This document shows positions 6,023-14,417 of a stretch of 25,318 bases of DNA, in pieces. The stretch is from a virus, in IMG/VR virus record IMGVR_UViG_3300037961_002997, positions 1 through 25,318 of that record; one strand, written 5' to 3'. The position numbers and the translations under genes were made by a program. How positions within the stretch are numbered: the stretch's first letter is position 1; the number at the start of each line of letters is the position of its first letter. The notes beneath the pieces are model-generated. The model saw only the letters and a program-made list of their open reading frames with translations, made no database searches and had not been told where the DNA came from.

Positions 6023-6580
6023 ATGTCTGACGAAAAAGATAAATCCGGTGAAATCACTGATGATGTCGTAGTCGACATTACTCCCGACGTTCAGCACATC
6101 GAAAATCCTCATGTAAATGAGTGGTTGAAGGCAGATGATAACGGTTTTCGGCCCACGCCACAGCAAGAAAAGTTTCGCCAATTGGCGTATAGGATGGCGC
6201 TGCGTAAGCGCTTTTTTCGTGGTGAGTGGTACAAGGCGACCAAGGCCAAAGAGTATCAAGGCACTCCCATCAGTGAGCGCACCTGGGCTCGTTGGTGCAA
6301 GGAAGATGATCGCTTCATGGCATGGTTCTATGATGAGTTCCCTGATACTGCCGAGCTATCCGAAGAAGAGTTCAAAATGATGGACATGCAGTACTGGACT
6401 GGCGTCCGTGATGCGATGACGGAAGGCGAAGAATGGGCCTATCGCCAGTACGCGAAGACACGATTCGACTCAGCAGCCGCCAAGCGAGATGCCGCTGACA
6501 GTGAGTCGATGATGGAGCTTCGGGCGTACTTCGATGCCGGTGGTGGAGAGTCGTGGAAGATTGAGCCGGGTGAGGCGTAG
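6023..6580 (+). CDS. Putative terminase small subunit
   Basis: I use the ATG at 6023, 4 bases after AAGGAGG (6012-6018); the frame extends to 5990, but those codons cover the ribosome site itself. The 185-residue protein has an acidic N-terminus. A helical region at about 45-105, containing QEKFRQLAYRMALRKRFFR then ISERTWARWCKEDDRFMAWF, resembles a helix-turn-helix DNA-binding unit as in small terminases that recognise viral DNA and recruit the large subunit. A second helical part (about 110-170) could be an oligomerisation region. Assignment rests on this helix-turn-helix-like segment, its size and its place directly upstream of the large terminase (TAGTG overlap). Sequence similarity alone does not prove it. 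Confidence 0.65.
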   Translation: MSDEKDKSGEITDDVVVDITPDVQHIENPHVNEWLKADDNGFRPTPQQEKFRQLAYRMALRKRFFRGEWYKATKAKEYQGTPISERTWARWCKEDDRFMAWFYDEFPDTAELSEEEFKMMDMQYWTGVRDAMTEGEEWAYRQYAKTRFDSAAAKRDAADSESMMELRAYFDAGGGESWKIEPGEA

Positions 6581-8148
6581 TGAATGCTCGCGACAAAAAG
6601 CTCTTTGCACAATTAGCTAGCCACCCTGGTGAGTTCATTGGGCGACTCAAGATTGTTGATGAAAAGGGCCAAGAGCGAGCATTCAACACACCGTTTGCTG
6701 AGCAAGTTATGGCGCTGGAGGACTTTCAGTCAGACGCCGAGACGGTCATCCACTACAAGCCTCGTCAGATCGGTGACACCACCGTGGCCACGGCGTACAA
6801 CTTCAATTACCTGTACTGGACACAAGATCCAGCCCGGTGTCTTGTTGTTGCAGACTCCTACGACTCCACAGATGCCATCTTTGGTCGTGTTCGCCACTAC
6901 TACCGATCGCTGCCCCAAATGCTCAAGAAGCCTATTGAGCGCTCCAACAAGCGCGAGTTGATCTTTAAGGACAGCATGGCTGGATTCCGATGCATGACGG
7001 CGGGCGGTAAGAGTGATGCTCGTGGCTGGACATACCAGCGTCTGCACGCAGATGAGTTGGCGTTCTGGCCTAATGCAGAGGATGTTTGGGCGTCCGTTAC
7101 CTCGACATTGCACGAGGGCCCACACAAGAAGATCATTATTATTTCTACCGCTGACGGACCCGGCAACCTTTTCCACTCCAAGGTTTTGAGTGCCATCGAG
7201 GCCAATCGTCGTGGCGACCCTTCTGTTCGCTTCCGGTTCTTCAAGTGGTCCGATCACTGGGCATACCAGTCAGATGTGCCAGATGGTTGGGAGCCTGACC
7301 AGGAAGAGTGGGAGTTGATGCAGCAGCACAACCTCACCATGCGTCAGTTGTACTGGCGTCATGACAAGATCCATGGCGTGAATGGCATTGGTATCCGTCG
7401 ATTCAGGCGAGAGTACCCTCTCACAATCGAGGACGGCTTCGCCATTCACGACGGTAGCTGGTTCGACACGGACTACCTGAACTCGGTTTTGTCGTCGCTG
7501 AAGCCCATTGAAGGCGAGTTGCGAATCTTTGAGCGGCCCTATCCAGGCATGAACTATGCGGTCGGTGTAGATCCATCGTGGTGTAATGGCGGAGATTATG
7601 CCGTGGCTCAGGTCCTGAGCGCAGATGGCCGTCAGGTTGCCACATTATCCATGAACCAGGGTGGTGAGGTATTGTTTGCCCAGAAGGCCGTGGAGTTGGC
7701 GTTTCATTACAACAAGGCCAGGACACTTGTAGAGGCCAACACGGGTGGCGCTGGACCCGTTGTCATTCGTGAGTTTCAAAAGGCAGGCCTTCCCCTTTGG
7801 CACAAGCCTCCTGCTCCTGGTCAGGCCGCAAGCAAGGTCGTCAAATACTGGACGACTACACGCGGAAGTAAAGAAGAAGGCTATGCCCACTTGCGTCAAA
7901 TGATCAACGGCGATGCCCTGATCCTGAATGACCTGCCGACTGTTCAGGAACTGATGCACATCCGTGAGCAATCGGGCCGGATTGAAGGTCAAGATGGTTA
8001 CCACGACGACCACTGTGATGCGTTAATGCTTGCTGAGTGGAATCGACGTAAGATGCCTCAATCCAAAGAGATTCCAATGCGGCGCAATAAGAGATATTAT
8101 GCCCGCACAAATCCTTTCAATGTAATGAGCGGAGCTAAGGTCTCGTGA
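6580..8148 (+). CDS. Terminase large subunit (packaging ATPase and nuclease)
   Basis: GTG start at 6580 overlapping the upstream TAG; 522 residues. The ATPase domain shows a P-loop-like KPRQIGDTT at residues 60-68, a Walker B with LHADELAFWP (Asp158-Glu159), and a coupling motif ISTADG at about 188-193. The RNase H-like nuclease domain follows, with candidate catalytic acids Asp331 in AVGVDPSW, Glu385 in TLVEANTGG, and Asp477/Asp480 in DDHCDALMLAEW. These are the expected features of the motor that pumps DNA into the prohead and cuts it. The P-loop has Asp where GKT/GKS is canonical, and Lys60 sits at the front, as in other terminases with deviant Walker A motifs. It overlaps the portal start by 4 bases (GTGA). 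Confidence 0.95.
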   Translation: MNARDKKLFAQLASHPGEFIGRLKIVDEKGQERAFNTPFAEQVMALEDFQSDAETVIHYKPRQIGDTTVATAYNFNYLYWTQDPARCLVVADSYDSTDAIFGRVRHYYRSLPQMLKKPIERSNKRELIFKDSMAGFRCMTAGGKSDARGWTYQRLHADELAFWPNAEDVWASVTSTLHEGPHKKIIIISTADGPGNLFHSKVLSAIEANRRGDPSVRFRFFKWSDHWAYQSDVPDGWEPDQEEWELMQQHNLTMRQLYWRHDKIHGVNGIGIRRFRREYPLTIEDGFAIHDGSWFDTDYLNSVLSSLKPIEGELRIFERPYPGMNYAVGVDPSWCNGGDYAVAQVLSADGRQVATLSMNQGGEVLFAQKAVELAFHYNKARTLVEANTGGAGPVVIREFQKAGLPLWHKPPAPGQAASKVVKYWTTTRGSKEEGYAHLRQMINGDALILNDLPTVQELMHIREQSGRIEGQDGYHDDHCDALMLAEWNRRKMPQSKEIPMRRNKRYYARTNPFNVMSGAKVS

Positions 8149-10520
8149 GTGAAAAAGATCAAATAACGCCGAAGTTGGTCCATCAGTTCGTTCGCGGTCA
8201 CGACAAGTACGCTCGCAACAACCGTAAGGATTGGTCCCTGTACAAGCACACCTACATGACTCGCTACTGGGAGTACATGACGGGTGACGACATGCCCAAG
8301 CGGAATCGCCGTCTTCGCGAGGTCGAAGTCGAGGTCAACCGACTGTGGGGTGTGATTACGTCGTACCTTTCAGCGCTGTATCCGCGCGCTAGTCGTGTTG
8401 TGTTGTCTCCTGACCCATCTGGTAAGGGTGACCCAGAGAAGGCGGAACTGACCATCAACAGGATGCTCTCCAGTCGCAAGATTCACGAGCGTGTGATGAC
8501 ATCGCTCCGGCAATCACTGCTGTACCCAGGCTCCGGCATGAAGGTTGGCTACAAGCATGGCCGAGGCAACCCCATGGATCGCGTTTGGTTGCGTGTCATT
8601 CCGGTATGGGAGATGTTGCTCGATACTGAAGTCTCAGACACAGACGATGAGCGATTTCGTGGCCATTTGTACTACCGACCAAAGCACGAGGTCGAGGAAG
8701 AGTACGGACTCAGTGACCTCAATGGCGTGCGTCGAGTAGACTTTTTGTCTGCATCAGACACCTATGCGGACGATACCAAGAATCGAAAACGGTACGAGGT
8801 TCCAAACGACGACAATAACTTCGTTCGCGTTTTGGAGTTCTGCAACCTTGTGGACCACTTCGTAGATCCAGAGAACCCTGATCTCAAGTATGAGGGTCGA
8901 CTTGAGATCTATGTGTTGGGCCAAGGTGCTGTATCCAAGAAGCCTGTGTACGTTGGGCCACTGCCGTTTGCTCGACATGATGGCGAACCGATGGCCCACA
9001 TCGTGCCACTGATCTTTAACTACGAGCCAGAGTTCCCTCTTCGCGGCATCGCACACGTCAAGCGACTGATGCCTCAGTTCAAGGAGTTGAACGCTTACCG
9101 GTCTTATATGGCCATGGCCACCCGCAAGGACACTCGCCAGTATGTGACCCGTAAGGGAACCTTCAACTCAGACGAGATGACCCTGCTGACTGAGGGCCAT
9201 GATGGTCTGATCCTTGAGGTTGACTCTGGATATGAAAGACCACTCGCCGATGCTATTCTTCCGATTCAGAACGCGCCGATTTCAGCTAACATTCAAAACT
9301 ACCTATCCACGGTTGAAGTTGACTTGGAGCGTGTCATTGGGACGAGCCCAGCCGCCCGTGGAATCGTCACAAAAGCGACGGCGTACGAGGTAGAAACCGT
9401 CCAGCAGTACACTGAGTCTGAGTTTGGCCTGCATGCCGCGATCAAGGATCAGTGGCTTGCCAACCTGACCGAGTTGATGATGCGTGCGCTGATTTCGTGC
9501 ATGCAAGACGATGGCGATAGCTCGGGCGCGTTTGAGGCACAGAGTGTTGATGTGGCTGAGGTTGGGGCATCTGCACAAGACGACCAGCCCACAGAGCCGG
9601 AAGAAAAAGAGCCAGAAACATTCGACCGAGCCAAGATCATCTCTCTTGCTGAGATGATCGGTGTCGATGTTAATGATGATGACTTTAAGGATCTGGCATC
9701 AAAAATCACGATGAAACGTGAGCTTGATGACATGACTGAAGAGGAGTTGAATCTTCTCGGATCCACCCTGGCTGGTCGTACAGGTGACATCACTAAGGCA
9801 GAGGATGAGCGAGAAAAGGAGCAGACGGAAATGGCGCTGGTGCGAAACACCGCTGCCCTGCAAGAGCCTCTCGTTGATGACAGCGTCGTACCTCCACTCG
9901 GTCTTTTCGAAGACGACGACTCCTACAAGATTGTGTCGGAACAAATCCTGCTCCGCGACCGCAATGAGCAGATTGTGGTTTCAGCAGAGGATCTGGACGC
10001 AAACTTCCTGATTAGCTTCGTTGAGGGTGGCCGCACTCCACTTAGTGATGCGGCGATGCAGCAAAACCTTGTCGCATTGCTTGAGCCGTACAGTGCTCTC
10101 TGGCAGACCGCTAACCAAGGTGGCCCAGTTGGTGTGTTTGCCCGAAACTACATGAAGGTATTGGCTGAGCGATTTGAGTTGCCGAAGGATTTGCACCCAG
10201 AGGAACTGGACGCAGAGTTGAAGATGCAGGAGCAGGAGCAGCCCGATCAAGCTTCGGCCCCGCCAGATCAACCCGAGCCGCAACCCCCAGAAGACGGTGG
10301 TACGCCACCTGATCAACAAGCTGAGGGTGCTCCCTCACCACAGGATGTAGTTGCTCAGTTGTCTCAGATGCCACCGGATCAGGCACTTCTCGCGCTGAAT
10401 GAGATGTTTGCTGATAATCCGCAAGTCATGCAGGTTGTACAGCAAATTCAATCTTTGCCCCCTGAAGAGCAGCCGGGTGCCATTGCACAATTTTTGGAGG
10501 CCTTGAGTGCCAACCTATAG
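8145..10520 (+). CDS. Portal protein with long acidic, Pro/Gln-rich C-terminal extension
   Basis: GTG start overlapping the terminase stop; 791 residues, longer than the 536 or so of T7 portal. The N-terminal two thirds has podovirus portal features: an early basic helical region (WSLYKHTYMTRYWEYMT), an EVEVNRLWGVITSYLSALYP segment, RVIPVWEMLLDTEVSDTDD near residue 155, and ELNAYRSYMAMATRKDTRQY with the following ILEVDSGYERP stretch in the stem/clip region. From about 475 there is an acidic linker (QDDQPTEPEEKEPETF), a helical insert, then DANFLISFVEGGRTPLSD, which resembles a portal C-terminal crown region. The tail from about 693 is rich in Gln, Pro and acidic residues. It forms the ring through which DNA is packaged and ejected, directly after terminase as usual. 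Confidence 0.9.
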   Translation: MSEKDQITPKLVHQFVRGHDKYARNNRKDWSLYKHTYMTRYWEYMTGDDMPKRNRRLREVEVEVNRLWGVITSYLSALYPRASRVVLSPDPSGKGDPEKAELTINRMLSSRKIHERVMTSLRQSLLYPGSGMKVGYKHGRGNPMDRVWLRVIPVWEMLLDTEVSDTDDERFRGHLYYRPKHEVEEEYGLSDLNGVRRVDFLSASDTYADDTKNRKRYEVPNDDNNFVRVLEFCNLVDHFVDPENPDLKYEGRLEIYVLGQGAVSKKPVYVGPLPFARHDGEPMAHIVPLIFNYEPEFPLRGIAHVKRLMPQFKELNAYRSYMAMATRKDTRQYVTRKGTFNSDEMTLLTEGHDGLILEVDSGYERPLADAILPIQNAPISANIQNYLSTVEVDLERVIGTSPAARGIVTKATAYEVETVQQYTESEFGLHAAIKDQWLANLTELMMRALISCMQDDGDSSGAFEAQSVDVAEVGASAQDDQPTEPEEKEPETFDRAKIISLAEMIGVDVNDDDFKDLASKITMKRELDDMTEEELNLLGSTLAGRTGDITKAEDEREKEQTEMALVRNTAALQEPLVDDSVVPPLGLFEDDDSYKIVSEQILLRDRNEQIVVSAEDLDANFLISFVEGGRTPLSDAAMQQNLVALLEPYSALWQTANQGGPVGVFARNYMKVLAERFELPKDLHPEELDAELKMQEQEQPDQASAPPDQPEPQPPEDGGTPPDQQAEGAPSPQDVVAQLSQMPPDQALLALNEMFADNPQVMQVVQQIQSLPPEEQPGAIAQFLEALSANL

Positions 10521-11103
10521 CTACAAATGTAAAGACTGCGGTGAAGTAAAAGACCATATGTTTCGGTTCTCCAGCCGTCCAGAGTCTGTAGATTGCGTGT
10601 CTTGTGGTGGAGATTCTAAGAGGATCTTCGCTGTATCTGACGCCCAAACAAACGACCCATACAATAAAAAACCAGAAAGAAACAGGCGAATGAACGGCCT
10701 TGTCATGCACCTTTATATGTGTGCAGACTGTGACCACAAGTTTGATGAGTTGGTAGACTTCTCCCAGGGTGAAAACTATGACGATCCTCAGGAATGCCCG
10801 AAGTGCAAGTCCATGAACTCTAAGTGGTTGCCTATGGCTCGTATTGATAGATGGAGTGAAAGGTTTCCCTATTATGATCGCGGGCTAGGTGTTATGTTGC
10901 AGAGCAAGCAACATCGTGATCAAATATGCAAAGAACGCGGACTGACTCCAGTTGATGGTGATTGGGACGCAGATAAGATGTTTAAAGAATGGGACGTTGA
11001 GAAAGATAAACAGATAAAAGAGTATGACGATTACTGTGACCGATTAGAGAATCACCCAGCCTTCCGCCAGTTTCGGATGGCGAGAGATAAACAGCAAATT
11101 TAA
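10507..11103 (+). CDS. Double zinc-ribbon protein with FmdB-like N-terminus
   Basis: GTG start at 10507 preceded by GGAGG (10496-10500) and overlapping the portal by 14 bases; 198 residues. The N-terminus, MPTYSYKCKDCGEVKDHMF, is a typical FmdB/CxxC-CxxC zinc ribbon with Cys8, 11, 30 and 33. A second ribbon follows with Cys72, 75, 97 and 100 (YMCADCDHKFDE and ECPKCKS). The C-terminal half is charged and helical, with WDADKMFKEWDVEKDKQIKE. FmdB-type ribbons are small zinc-binding units of uncertain role, sometimes in regulators. Here the place between portal and scaffold suggests a part in head assembly or late regulation, but that is inference. The zinc-ribbon call is strong; the function is not. 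Confidence 0.85.
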   Translation: MPTYSYKCKDCGEVKDHMFRFSSRPESVDCVSCGGDSKRIFAVSDAQTNDPYNKKPERNRRMNGLVMHLYMCADCDHKFDELVDFSQGENYDDPQECPKCKSMNSKWLPMARIDRWSERFPYYDRGLGVMLQSKQHRDQICKERGLTPVDGDWDADKMFKEWDVEKDKQIKEYDDYCDRLENHPAFRQFRMARDKQQI

Positions 11104-11112
11104 GGAAACGCC

Positions 11113-11718
11113 ATGTACGGAATGAAGAAGGAATACGGAATGCCTGAGTATGGGCAGCCTGAGGCCCAAATGGAGGCAGAAGATCCAATGGCAGAGCAGC
11201 CTCCGGCTGATCCGCAAGCAGATATGGAAGCCCAGTTTGAGCAAATGGCTCAATCAGCGCCGCAGCCCGAAAAGCCTTTCACGATCAAAGTAATTGATCG
11301 AATGGTTAAAACGCTCAACAAGATGATGAGCACCCTCAGTGATCAAGATGTTCCTGAGATTACTTTCGATGCTGGTGAGGCCGCTAAGGGTGGGAAGTAT
11401 GACCAAGCTCTCCCAGCGGACTTGTTTATTACTTTGGTTGCAATCACTCAACTGCTTGAAATGGTTGGTGGTGGCGAGTTTGCTGACAAGTATTCTTTTG
11501 ACCCATTCACTGCAGTAACAGACACCGACCTTCGTAAAATTACCGCACAGATTGAGCGTATTATGAAGGACAAGAAGCTTATTGAGGGAATCAAGGAACT
11601 TTCTGAGGGTGAACAACTTGATGACACTGAAGCGCCCCAAGATCCTTCGGCTGAAATGGCTCCAGCGCCAACAGAAATGACCGAAGAAGACCAAGAACTT
11701 GCTTCGGCAATGGCATAG
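11113..11718 (+). CDS. Hypothetical protein with acidic tail, capsid-gene cluster
   Basis: Not recognised. The 201-residue product starts at an ATG preceded by AAGGA. It has a Met/Glu/Pro/Gln-rich N-terminal 50 residues, a central helical domain (TIKVIDRMVKTLNKMMSTLS, then PADLFITLVAITQLLEMVGG near residue 100, and DTDLRKITAQIERIMKDKK), and an acidic Pro/Ala-rich C-terminus. The ordered middle with disordered charged ends resembles proteins that act during prohead assembly. Its place between the zinc-ribbon gene and the scaffold gene supports a head-assembly or minor-head role, without homology evidence. Met is unusually common (15 of 201 by my count). A 62-base gap follows. Confidence 0.75.
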   Translation: MYGMKKEYGMPEYGQPEAQMEAEDPMAEQPPADPQADMEAQFEQMAQSAPQPEKPFTIKVIDRMVKTLNKMMSTLSDQDVPEITFDAGEAAKGGKYDQALPADLFITLVAITQLLEMVGGGEFADKYSFDPFTAVTDTDLRKITAQIERIMKDKKLIEGIKELSEGEQLDDTEAPQDPSAEMAPAPTEMTEEDQELASAMA

Positions 11719-11729
11719 ACTTAAAAAAG

Positions 11730-11759
11730 TTGATTATACAGATTAGATAGTGGTACTTT
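11730..11759 (+). promoter_or_regulatory. Possible promoter upstream of scaffold and capsid genes
   Basis: The AT-rich gap 11719-11780 contains TTGATT at 11730-11735 and, 18 bases on, TACTTT at 11754-11759 with a TGG before it (extended -10 form). The -10 match is only partial. A promoter here would give the strongly needed scaffold and capsid proteins their own transcript, ending at the terminator at 14367. Tentative. Confidence 0.3.
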
Positions 11760-11780
11760 TTACGCCTAAAGGAGTTTTTT

Positions 11781-12725
11781 GTGAGTGATGAGTTTGTAAA
11801 TGATGTAGATGTTCAAGAAAGTGCCGGATCGACCGGGCTTCTGGACGATAATGCTCTCGCTGAGGTCGAAGTAGACAATCAGCCGAGCATGGACGTGCAA
11901 GCTGATAATGATCCTGGCCCGTCACCAAACATTCCTGATGCTCGACAATTCGATCCTCTGATTCATGATATCGATGACGATGATTTGAAAACCGATGCGT
12001 TTTACGACAACATCACCGAGCATGACATCAAGGAGCTTCCAACTGTAGCCCGTCGAATGCTTCACAACTTCCGTGTTGCATACAAGATGAAGCAAGGCGA
12101 GTTGGATCGATCTCACGAATCTCGTGTCGCTGGATACAAGAAGCGTGAGCAGCAAATTCAGCACCTTGAGAGAGACTTTGCTCGCCGTCAGGCTGAGTGG
12201 GCATCACTTATCGAAGACCCAGCCATTCAAAATGCGCTGAAGGTGGGTGATGAAGAATTGCCGGACATCATGTCTGAAGACGGCATCAATGCTCACATCA
12301 ACCGTCGGGTTGCAGAAGCAGTCAGCAGTGTATTCCAGCCTATGCAGGAGGCTTCACAGCAACGACGCCAAGAGTCAGCGTTTTACGATTTCCTTGATGC
12401 CCATCCTGAAATGAAGGATCCGGCATTTAAAAAGGAAGTTGCATCACTTGTGACGGAGCGAAAGAACACGGACGCTCCGCTCAGTACGCAAGACGCTTAC
12501 GAGGTCGTCAAGGCTCGTAAGATCATGGCTGAGCAACGCTCACGAACTGAGAAGGAGCGACGAGCACGGGCTGATGCCGCACGTCGCGTACAGCGCAGTT
12601 CAATGAGCGGCTCGCCCGACGCGATGCAAATTCCCCCTGATGTCAAGAAGCAAGGTGCGGCTTCGATTGCTGCTTGGCTCAAGTCAAACCCCGAAGCTGC
12701 GAAAGCACTGTCTAACTACCGCTAA
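11781..12725 (+). CDS. Putative capsid scaffolding protein
   Basis: GTG start at 11781 after GGAG at 11771-11774; 314 residues. An acidic, disordered N-terminus of about 90 residues precedes a long charged coiled-coil region with RVAYKMKQGELDRSHESRV and then REQQIQHLERDFARRQAEW. There is a further helical part (HINRRVAEAVSSVFQPMQEA) and a basic C-terminal region (RSRTEKERRARADAARRVQR) ending in WLKSNPEAAKALSNYR. An acidic N-terminus, coiled-coil middle and basic helical C-terminus directly before the major capsid gene is the standard picture of a phage scaffold, which templates prohead assembly and then leaves. No protease gene is visible nearby, so it probably exits intact, as in T7-like phages (inference). 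The next gene starts 13 bases later. Confidence 0.82.
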   Translation: MSDEFVNDVDVQESAGSTGLLDDNALAEVEVDNQPSMDVQADNDPGPSPNIPDARQFDPLIHDIDDDDLKTDAFYDNITEHDIKELPTVARRMLHNFRVAYKMKQGELDRSHESRVAGYKKREQQIQHLERDFARRQAEWASLIEDPAIQNALKVGDEELPDIMSEDGINAHINRRVAEAVSSVFQPMQEASQQRRQESAFYDFLDAHPEMKDPAFKKEVASLVTERKNTDAPLSTQDAYEVVKARKIMAEQRSRTEKERRARADAARRVQRSSMSGSPDAMQIPPDVKKQGAASIAAWLKSNPEAAKALSNYR

Positions 12726-12738
12726 ATAGGATTTCAAA

Positions 12739-13791
12739 ATGCCTACAACTTCCCTGACTATTGGAAACGAACTGCTTTCCACCACCATGCACATCCTGAT
12801 GAAGGACTTTCGTGACAACGTTCACGAGTCCGTCGCATTTCTGGATGCACAAGAGCGTATCCACGGCGCTGGCAAGCCAGTTCAAGCTGGCGGTTCACGC
12901 ATCGTTGTGCCTCTGGGCTTCGGTGAGCACTCCTCCACAACCCGCCTTCAGACTGGCTTCGAGCGCATCGACCTGAGCGTCGAGGACGTGTTCCAGCCTG
13001 CACAATACGACTTCGGTCACGTTGTGCGTCCGGTCGCTATCTCCTCTGAGGAAGAGATGGTCAACCAAGGCGATGCTGCGATCCTCTCGATCCTTGAGAG
13101 CCGTGTGATGATGACTGCGAACGCTCTCAAGCGCGAGTACGTCAAGCAAATCGTTGCTGGTGGCCAAACTGGCTGGGAAGACTGGGGAACCCTCAATGGG
13201 TTCGACGTGACCACTGGTGATCACGCTGGATTCCTTGAGCCTGAGGCTGTTGGATCACAAGGAAACACTTGTGGTGGCGTCAGCAAGGCTACATTCAGCA
13301 GCAAGACTGGTTGGCAAAACCAAGTCTTCGATGGCGCTGGCTCCTTCAACTCGAACGGCCTCGCAGGTCTTTACGACCTTCTCGTCGAGATCGATGCAGT
13401 GTCACCATCTGGTAAGCCAAACGTGATCCTCGCTTCCCGCGCTGGATTCAAGAACCTGAAGCGCGCTCTTCAGGCTCACGAGCGTTACGTCGATCAGTCT
13501 CAGATCGATGGTGGCCGCATGGTCGAGACCTTCCAAGGCATTCCGATCAACGTTGAGTTCAACATGCCTGATGCTGGTACAGCTACTACTGCTGATCCAA
13601 TCAGCTTCTACATGCTGAACATGAACGACATCTACACCCTGTGGGATCCACAAGGGTACTTCGACCTCTCGGACTTCGAGACTGTGTCGGGTGAGTACGA
13701 TGTCCGTGCCGCTAAGCTCCGGTGCCGTGGTCAACTGATCGCTAAGCACCTCGGCTCAAGCGGTGTAGCCTACGACCTGAACACGTTCTAG
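12739..13791 (+). CDS. Major capsid protein, HK97-type fold
   Basis: 350 residues from the ATG at 12739 (AGGA upstream). The layout matches HK97-fold capsid proteins: a helical N-arm, an extended E-loop-like strand region at about 48-85 (GGSRIVVPLG then TRLQTGFERIDLSVEDV), a long spine-helix region at about 105-140 (DAAILSILESRVMMTANALK then REYVKQIVAGG), a P-domain/A-domain part with NVILASRAGFKNLKRALQ, and C-terminal strands (FYMLNMNDIYTLWDPQGYF). It forms the shell hexamers and pentamers. Codon use looks more biased towards C-ending codons than its neighbours, as expected for the most abundant protein. Placement after the scaffold and before a decoration-like protein supports the call. No processing site is evident. 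Confidence 0.93.
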   Translation: MPTTSLTIGNELLSTTMHILMKDFRDNVHESVAFLDAQERIHGAGKPVQAGGSRIVVPLGFGEHSSTTRLQTGFERIDLSVEDVFQPAQYDFGHVVRPVAISSEEEMVNQGDAAILSILESRVMMTANALKREYVKQIVAGGQTGWEDWGTLNGFDVTTGDHAGFLEPEAVGSQGNTCGGVSKATFSSKTGWQNQVFDGAGSFNSNGLAGLYDLLVEIDAVSPSGKPNVILASRAGFKNLKRALQAHERYVDQSQIDGGRMVETFQGIPINVEFNMPDAGTATTADPISFYMLNMNDIYTLWDPQGYFDLSDFETVSGEYDVRAAKLRCRGQLIAKHLGSSGVAYDLNTF

Positions 13792-13866
13792 GTCATCCTG
13801 ATTGGGTGGGGGTCGTATTGGCCCCTATCCTAACCCTTTCATTCTCTTCCCTAAAGGATAAAAAAA

Positions 13867-14334
13867 ATGGCTATTCTTAAAATTGATGGTGTCGACGGAG
13901 ACCTTCACGAATACAAGGCAACCTACACTGCCGTAGCAAACGGTGCGATCACCGCTGGTCAAGTTGTAGAGGTTGAAACTGATCCTACTGCATCACCAGA
14001 TCCAGATGATCATGGATATAATGGTCAAGTCGTCAAGGCTTGCGGAACGACTAGTAGTCCACTTGCTTGTGGCGTTGCACTCTCAACGGTCGCAGATGGT
14101 GAAAAAGTTCAAGTTGTTTACGCTGGACTCGTGGACTGCGTCAACAAAACTGGACCTACTGCTGCTGAAAACATTGCAATTGGTGAAAAAGTTTCTGCTT
14201 CCACCTCAGGTCAAATTCGTCAATACGACACAGATAGCGAGACTACTGCTGCTCTCGGAGTCTGTGTTGATGCGTTCACCAGCGGAAACTCCGATGGCAA
14301 GTTCCTTATGTACGATAAGGGCTGGCTTTCGTAA
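13867..14334 (+). CDS. Capsid decoration (cement) protein, DUF2190-like
   Basis: 155 residues; ATG preceded by AAAGGA and an A-run. The sequence is beta-rich with small residues: TYTAVANGAITAGQVVEVET near residue 20, then LACGVALSTVADGEKVQVVY and a VDCVNKTG turn, and later LGVCVDAFTSGNSDGKFLMY. The pattern of an early NGAITAGQVV strand and a GVALSTVADGEKVQV strand resembles the DUF2190 family of phage head-decoration proteins that bind the outside of HK97-fold shells and stabilise them. Its location immediately after the capsid gene and before a strong terminator agrees with high-level late expression. The 75-base gap before it has G-rich and C-rich runs but no clear element. Confidence 0.75.
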   Translation: MAILKIDGVDGDLHEYKATYTAVANGAITAGQVVEVETDPTASPDPDDHGYNGQVVKACGTTSSPLACGVALSTVADGEKVQVVYAGLVDCVNKTGPTAAENIAIGEKVSASTSGQIRQYDTDSETTAALGVCVDAFTSGNSDGKFLMYDKGWLS

Positions 14335-14366
14335 GTCATAATCGCTACCGGACCTCGGTCCATTCT

Positions 14367-14407
14367 CGGCTGCTGGGGTATACTTCTCCAGCAGCCGTTT
14401 TCTTTTT
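14367..14407 (+). terminator. Strong rho-independent terminator after the capsid block
   Basis: CGGCTGCTGG (14367-14376) pairs perfectly with CCAGCAGCCG (14388-14397) around an 11-base loop, followed by TTTTCTTTTT. The 10-bp GC-rich stem plus T-run is a textbook intrinsic terminator. The position, between capsid and tail genes, matches the T7 late terminator after gene 10. A small GGACC/GGTCC palindrome lies just upstream at 14350-14361. Confidence 0.92.
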
Positions 14408-14417
14408 GGAGTCTGAC

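Noticed and set aside
13795-13840. GGGTGGGGG and CCCC/ACCC runs suggesting a hairpin between capsid and decoration genes
   Set aside because: Pairing is short and interrupted by several unpaired bases, and no T-run follows. The strong terminator downstream is a better end point.
13973-14341. 122-codon + strand frame overlapping the decoration gene
   Set aside because: It is fully contained in the decoration-like gene, which has a good start, ribosome site and family resemblance.
14350-14361. GGACC-TC-GGTCC palindrome
   Set aside because: A 5-bp stem with a 2-base loop is sterically poor and common by chance. It is noted only as lying next to the real terminator.
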